DNA of 64,000 nt from Rostratula benghalensis (lineage: Eukaryota > Chordata > Aves > Charadriiformes > Rostratulidae): positions 960,230 through 1,024,229 of the forward strand of contig VXAI01000068.1 of assembly GCA_013399305.1 (NCBI GenBank), given 5' to 3'. This document shows, piece by piece, positions 57,726-64,000 of the stretch. The notes below the pieces were generated by a model. It saw only the letters and a list, made by a program, of their open reading frames with translations. It was not told where the DNA came from and ran no database searches. Numbering within the stretch: the stretch's first letter is position 1; each line of letters starts with the position of its first letter. The translations under genes and the position numbers were made by a program.

Positions 57726-60107
57726 ATATATACATATTAAAAATGTTTTACATACATATCGAATATATACTTTAAACACACACACACATGTATAAATACC
57801 TTTGAGAATTCTATTACAAAAAAACCCTATATCACAATATATTATTAGGATTGTAAAACTCAGGTACTCCAAAAATAAAAAATAGCAAAGTGAGAACTGC
57901 ACATAGCAGCTCAGTTTGGCTCCCTTAGACATACAGCTTCTGATACGACTTCTGTGTATGTGATCGTATTAAATTTTAAAGACAGGACTTCCACCTCATT
58001 CAGAAGATAAGGTTGTGAATTCAGGTGGACACCTGGGGTTTGATTTGCAGGCAAGCTGAACACTTGATCAGATCAACAGAAAAAGCAGTTGGAACTTCTA
58101 ACAGAAGACACACCACTTCACAAAATAAGATCCTAGTCATTTCAAACTGGATTTTCAATATTAGCAATCACTTTTAATCTCTGCCCTGGTTCATATTCAC
58201 ACTGGGGCCGATGCTTGCTCACCTCACAGGGGTGCCATGTCAATTAAGTCACAAACGATTGCAAATCAGCAAGACACAGCACTGAAAACACCACACACAA
58301 GCACTAGGAAACTATTTTTTCCTTTGTTGCTGCAAGGTTTCAGTGGCACTCAGTAAATAACAGAAGAACAACAACTAGAAGAAATAGTGACCCAGTACTT
58401 ATTCAGTGGGAACTCTGTCCGCTGAACAAAGCCAAGGTCATCGGGAACTCAGGAAGGGGTGATTTAAAGTTTCATAGGTGACTTTGATCCTGGGACTTCT
58501 AAGTGCTCGGCTTGTTTGACTTTGTACTCTCAGCTTTTTCTTTTCTGTTTTTTTTCAAAATGTTAGTATAGGTTTGGGCAAGGTCAGTTGTATGTAAATT
58601 AGACTAATTTAATGTTACTGGGTGGAATTCAGCCTAGAATGTAGAAAATCCCCTACACCACCGATGAAATTTAAAGGGTTCCTAGTTGTAATTAGAGGTA
58701 TGCTAAATTGATATAGAAGCAAATCTGTCTGGAGGGAACATAATGACTGCCCTTGGAATGAGTCAATCCAGGCAAAGACAGGCTCAAACCCATAACATTA
58801 AAGTCATCTGCTCACATAGGCAAAAAACATACGAAAGGCAGCAACATCTGACATATGTATTTACCATCCCCATCTTCTTGGTTATCTCTATTCTATCAGC
58901 AAACAGTCACCTAAGTAACGTTATCACTCAGAAATAATCAGAACTGTTGCCACTCCTAGAAACAAAGAGTAAAAAATACAGAATCTGAATTTCAGGATGA
59001 AAAATCCATAGGAAAGATGTGATGTTCCCGTGGTGGGTAACATTTGTCTGAGCATCTCCCACAATGCACAAAGAACATCTGCAGAGTATGCATTGCTGAA
59101 AAATACCCAGCAGCTGCCACCCAAAGCACAGAAACCAAATGGATTTAGACATCTCATGGGGTTTGCAGATAATCTGAGAGCTTTGTTTCTTGAGGACAGA
59201 CTTCCAGCTCTCTACAACCCATTTTAGGTGCCAAAAAAGTCTTTCTGGGCTACCTGGATTAGCAGTTTGTTCATGATAATGCAGACTAATAATAACACAG
59301 GTGAACCCTACCTACCTACAGGTGATACCTACTTGTTCTGGTAGGTATCAATGGGAGGGAGGAAATTCCTCTCTTTGTAGTAGCAGGGCCGTGCCCCTTC
59401 TCAGACAGACTCTTGACCCCATCTCTCTCAGCTACCTGCCCGAAGATGTTTCTGCTTCACACAGGATCCCAGGACCTTTCTGATATCGGTCTCTAAATTA
59501 CAGCCCCTTGGCTGATAATTGCTGCTGCAGCCTCCCAGACCTGACTCCAGTGTGAAAGACAAGAGGCGCTACTAAAAGGCCGTGATGCAGAGAAAATAAT
59601 TCTTCAAATCAAAGCAGGATTTATTTTTTCAAAAGTTGTGCAGCCCTCGGAAAAATAGACTTAAAATAACAGAGACTAAGGAATGTGCTGTTACCACCTT
59701 CAGCCTCCAGGTAAATGTGACTTAACCCTGATGTCCATCGCTCCCTTGGGTACCTCGTTAAGGCTGCCCCAGTCCCTGGCTCTCAATCGACCCGTAGCCG
59801 CTTGTGCCAGATCGCTGGTCCTCTCCCCCGATGGGTTACAACAGTCTGGTCTTCTACCAGATCAGGGTCCTCTGATCTCCTCCTGCTGATTTTCAGCAAG
59901 ACAGTCCTGCTGCTGCTGCTATTAGGAGATTGCAGCTCATGGATATAAATATGTCCACTCTTTTCAAGTACTTCTGGAGTGCCCTTTTTTAGCTCCTTTT
60001 TTTACGTTTCTTGCCTGTTTTTTCCTTCTTCTCTGTTCCCCTATCTCCCTCCTACCTAGTTCACTTCACATGATGGAACTCACTCCGAACAGGCAGACAG
60101 ACATTAT
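57726..60107. other. Unique sequence with a CpG-bearing block; no gene recognised
   Basis: 57726-57800 is a short AT/CA low-complexity tail. 59323-59350 is a hairpin. 59340-59930 is unlike its surroundings: richer in CpG ('gggccgtgcc', 'ctcaatcgacccgtagccgc', 'cccccgatgg') with AATAAA on the minus strand (TTTATT near 59620). It may be an LTR relic (see findings). No coding frame is supported. Confidence 0.45.
59323..59350. repeat. Inverted repeat, 10-bp arms
   Basis: tgatacctac (59323-59332) and gtaggtatca (59341-59350) are perfect complements with an eight-base loop (ttgttctg). Confidence 0.94.
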
Positions 60108-60244
60108 AATCACAGAATGGTGAGCGTTGGAAAGGACCTTTGGAGATTATCTACTCCAGCCACCCTGACAAAGTAGGTTCCCCCACAACTGGTTGGACAG
60201 AAATGCATCCAGGTGGGTTTTTAATATCTCCAGAGAAGGAGATA
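60108..60244 (-). mobile_element. CR1 LINE 3' fragment
   Basis: Minus-orientation CR1. The plus strand opens 'aatcacagaatggtgagcgt', 'tggaaaggacctttggagat' and 'tatctactccagccaccctg', then 'gacagaaatgcatccaggtg', 'ggtttttaatatctccagag' and 'aaggaga'. It shares the 'ctccagagaaggaga' block with the 43324 copy and ends abruptly there, so it is truncated. Confidence 0.9.
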
Positions 60245-63200
60245 TTGCCTAATCATGCAAAATAATTCAGAGATAGAGGAATGGATGAACTGGGCAAAGA
60301 AAGAAGACCTTGAATGCATGTTTGCTCCCAGGCAAGGGATGCACAGCCCCTGCATTCAGACCAGGGCTATTTCCATCCTTCCTGCTCCCATAGCCAGAAG
60401 CTATGAACTTTATTACCCATCCTGAGCTCTCTTTTCCCTCTCCCTCCAGGACAGATAATTCCTCTCAGAAATTAGATTAAAAGGTGTCGTTTAAGAGAAG
60501 ATCAATCTTACCCTTCCCCGGTGATGTTCACCCTACTGTACCTTCCCACAGGAACCCTAGGAAAGTGCCATTCTCTCTACCTCAGGAACCTGTAACTGTA
60601 TTGTAAATGTTCAACAGAGAGATGAAAAAGGAAAGCAACAAAACCCCAAGTGTTCAAGAGCTCTCGATCATGAAGTGACATGCCTGAAGATCATCAAAGG
60701 AATTACTTTTAATAGTTTTGAACAGTGCCTTGTCTACCCTTTGCTTTTCAGATTCAGCATTTAGTGGTATTTCCTCCCATGTCAGCCAAGTCTCCTCTTA
60801 CAAAGTAATTTTCACTTTCTCAGAACCCAAGGGAGTGGAGCTAGCATAAACCAAATGAAATACCATGGCATCTTTCCTTCTTGCTCAAATGTTGGGGGTG
60901 TGAAAGGCCAGAAAGTGAGCTCTAAACAGCAGATAGCAGAGTAGGTGGGAAAAAATGGGGAGGAGGGAGTGACTGGACAAACCCTCCATCGCTGATTGAA
61001 CAGGACAGCACATTTAGATGAAATTAATTTTCCGCGTTGAAATTATGTTGCAGTAGCAACGATCAGAAGAAAATATTGATAGCAATAAAACGAAATTCTA
61101 AAGAAACTGGCACTACCTCAGAAGACAGCACGTTGGCACTATTTATGTTAATTTCTCCAGGTTTCATCCCGGTCTGTGTTATTGTTGACACCTCGTGTAA
61201 CCAAGCAAATAACTCTCAAAGAGCCAGGGAGTGAAAGTAAATGATTGCAGCTGCCATTAAACTCCTATATATTGTAGTAAGCAAACTTATCAACTCATTA
61301 TGACCTTGATCTAACAACCCCAGCACTCTAGCTCAAAGGCTCATCAAGTACCACATTTTTAAATGTTATTTCACAGAGAATGTTTATAGAAAGTTACATT
61401 TCTCTTGCCGGTTTTCAATTATAACAAGCAAGACTATGGCAGAGGAGAGGGGGGAAATAAAATTGAGGACACGGAAAGAACTCAGAGGCAAGTGAATCAA
61501 AAGCAATAAGCACATTTCTTTCAATAGCTAGGTAGGTTTTCGAAACTATTTACCAGGTCACAGAGAGCAAGGTACACTTGCTTGGGTCACCTTAGCATTA
61601 TGTTATTTCACGTCCTTTCCAATTTCATCACTGCAGAACCTGACTCTCCAAGCGTCCTCGCACGCATGTAAATAACTTTAAATAAATTACAGCAAAGTCC
61701 TGTTGGCTTGTAATTCAGTCACTCTGATGAAGCTTCTCACAGGGGAATCTTTCCTCTGGGAAAGAGGATACACTGAATCATAAACTCTCATTTATTCCAA
61801 GCAATGAAGGCCAGATCTGGGCAACCGAAACCAATAGAAAAATTCCCCCCAACTTCACTGGCCTTTGAATCCTAAGTTCTCAGCAGCGGTTTGCCTTGGC
61901 TTGAATTCAGCTGCTGCCCCTTCCTTCAGGTGCAGTTGCCATTTGATCAAATTAACTGTTGTCACATTCAGGAGATGGATGGGATTTTGGATCTGGTTGT
62001 GTGGCTGCCCCATTACATTTTCATTTTATACACCTGCCGCTCCTTTTTTAATTTGAAAATTACTTTGTTTTACTTAGATTGCTTTCAAAGGCAGCCTGTC
62101 CAGGCCAGCAGATGCACTAACGAGGGTTCTTTATCTTTAAATTGTGCAAAGGGTAATTTTCTTGTTTCATTTAATTTTAGAAATATTTTAGTCCGTTATT
62201 TTTCAGTTCCCATTTAATACCAGAATGGAGGGACACAAACATAAGATTCTTTGTTGTAATCTTTAATGGATTAGTGGTATTGATCAAAAAGCTTTGGGTA
62301 CTGATGTGAATTTGTCACTTAATCTTATAGGCATGTTTATCTATTTACCAAGAAATCAGAGTGTCAAGCTAACAATGGTATGAGGACAAGGGCTGGTACA
62401 TCTGCTTCCATAGCTGGATACATTTATTAAGGAAAGGAAATAAATGGTCAAATTATATATCATTGTGTATTAGTCTAGGGATTGCTGCTACTTTTTCTAA
62501 CTCTTAATTTCCCTTAACTTCATCTAAACAGAGCAGTTTCATCAGGGATGGAGCAATGCAAGACAACATTCTGTATTAAATTAGGTAGTAACCTGTGCAG
62601 TGCATGTTAATGGGAATAAAAGCTGCATCACTGGGATTTCTTTCTTTTTTAATTAGATACAATCAGTTTGACAAAAGGACATTGAGTGGTCTTGATTTTC
62701 ATTTCAGAGAGATGTGATCATACTTACAATATGTTTGTTAGGCAATTTTAAAAAACGCCGTATTAGATTATTAAATTAACTCTTCACAATTCTCATATTG
62801 GTAAATTAAATCTGAAGTGACCTTGAAGAAATGAAAGTTTCAAATTTTAAAAAAGGATAAGTTTTTGAAGGGAAAATAACATTCTCTTGAAATTCACAAT
62901 GTGTTGACCATGTGCTTTCAGCTCTTCTCACTCATTCCCAAAGCCTTTACGGAGGGAGCATTCTAAGATCTTGGCTTTACTCACAGGACAAAAAGATAAC
63001 TGAGGGGAAAAAAAAGGGTATATCAGTTGAAATACAATGTAAAGTCACTGTGACTACAACCTGTCTGTGGTTCAAGAAGAGTGGGAGAAATAAAAAGAAG
63101 CTAAAACAGGGTTACTCTATCAGCATTGTATGAGAAGTTAGAGAGCAGGGGCTCTCAACTTATTTATCTATGTTGTCTAAAACCAGTCTATTTACCGGTT

Positions 63201-64000
63201 TAATCTGGCCTTTCCCCTGCTACCAGCATCTGAAATAACCTGTGAAGTAGGATACTGGCCCCTGCTCTAGCGTGGGGAAAGGATGGCTGACCAGCAGAGG
63301 GGATCAGAAAGGCAAAGAGGGATCAGAAGACATGTCTGGACATTCCGTGAGATGGAAGAGGACTTGTCCCAGCACTGGTGGGGTTGAGGAGGAGGTGGTG
63401 ACAACTTGTCCAGAAGGCTGGGGTGGCAAAGTGGGCCAGTGTGGCTGTCAGTTGCACAAAGCCAAAGGCAAATAGGACTTACTGTGGTACCAGGGAAAGA
63501 AGATCCATGATGAAAATGAAGAAAGTAAAACAAAGAAACACCTTTTACACAACTGGTGTTAAGAAGGTCCAACATTTCTAGTCATGTGGCAGAGATGGTG
63601 CAGTAAAAGCATCACAAAACGGTGAAACCAATGCTGCAAAGTAAACTGAATAGATAAATGAGCCAGAAAGGATCCAAGCCACTCGTCCAAAGCAAAGACT
63701 TCTCATAATCAGGCAAGATGGACAGGTGTCTTCAGTGAAGTGTATTTTAGAACCTGAATTCAGACATAGCACTGGCTTTCCGCTCTCAAGAATTTCATAT
63801 GATATTTGCTCCTGGAAATTAAAGTTCATAGCATTTTGGATAAGGTATTTGCATGTAATAACCCCAGTCTCCTTGTTCTTTCTCACTGCCTGGTTCCTAG
63901 TTCCTGCCACCAAACTCCAGTCTCAAACTGCAGTGTCTGTCAGTCCCGACCCTTTATCTGAATCTGATGTCGCTACTTATTCACAGCTTCTTTCAGCTAA
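60245..64000. other. Unique sequence, no gene recognised
   Basis: There is no recognisable gene or repeat family. 61240-61700 and 62220-62760 are repeat-free, AT-rich and dense in TAAT/ATTA words. Frames of 102-111 codons (61891-62217 plus, 63267-63575 minus, 63578-63913 minus) lack domains. The sequence continues past the window end without a visible boundary. Confidence 0.5.

Overview
The window looks like non-coding nuclear DNA from a bird. The main evidence is at least ten fragments of CR1 retrotransposons with the typical avian 3' end: a 'ccttccaac' block followed by short 'gattctatgattctgtga'-type repeats. Several fragments are recent enough to read easily (34351-34680, 36944-37441, 31224-31580). 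The sequence is AT-rich and mostly CpG-poor, with poly-A/T runs and pentanucleotide microsatellites. I found no bacterial gene organisation, CRISPR array, rRNA or tRNA, and no open reading frame that I can defend as a protein-coding gene. The longest uninterrupted frames (about 150-170 codons, at 41156-41611 and 49535-50047) are near the length expected by chance in 64 kb read in six frames. They show no domain or codon signature that I recognise.

Layout. 1-65: (TCCCT)n microsatellite cut by the window edge. 66-12864: repeat-poor AT-rich sequence. 12865-13770: a very old CR1/L3-type LINE fragment on the minus strand. 13771-15040: a GC- and CpG-richer interval. 15040-24500: three avian CR1 pieces (15040, 19738, 23715), a perfect 19-nt palindrome at 16006, and a 322-base run of N inside an (AAAAG)n tract (21872-22193). 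24500-30376: mostly unique sequence with an old MIR piece and an old 'cttgatccagcaaag'-type repeat. 30377-37441: CR1-dense (five pieces) and containing a single-N join with duplicated flanks at 33869-33989, which looks like an assembly error. 37442-54100: long unique stretches with two more CR1 pieces, four MIR-like SINE relics, an (AAAAT)14 array, a possible decayed L2-like reverse-transcriptase fragment and a perfect 40-bp tandem duplication. 54101-64000: mostly unique sequence with a 26-bp tandem duplication, a 10-bp-arm hairpin, a CpG-bearing block that may be an LTR relic on the minus strand, and one more CR1 piece.

Interpretation. This is an intergenic region or a large intron whose recognisable content is a layered record of retrotransposons: amniote-age CR1/L3, MIR and possibly L2, then avian CR1, then recent microsatellite and tandem-duplication changes. 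The stretches between repeats may hold conserved regulatory elements. I list the most suggestive ones at low confidence because only cross-species alignment could show this. I did not find a previously undescribed gene system. The most useful observations are the ancient repeat relics, a few exact inverted repeats, and two likely assembly problems.
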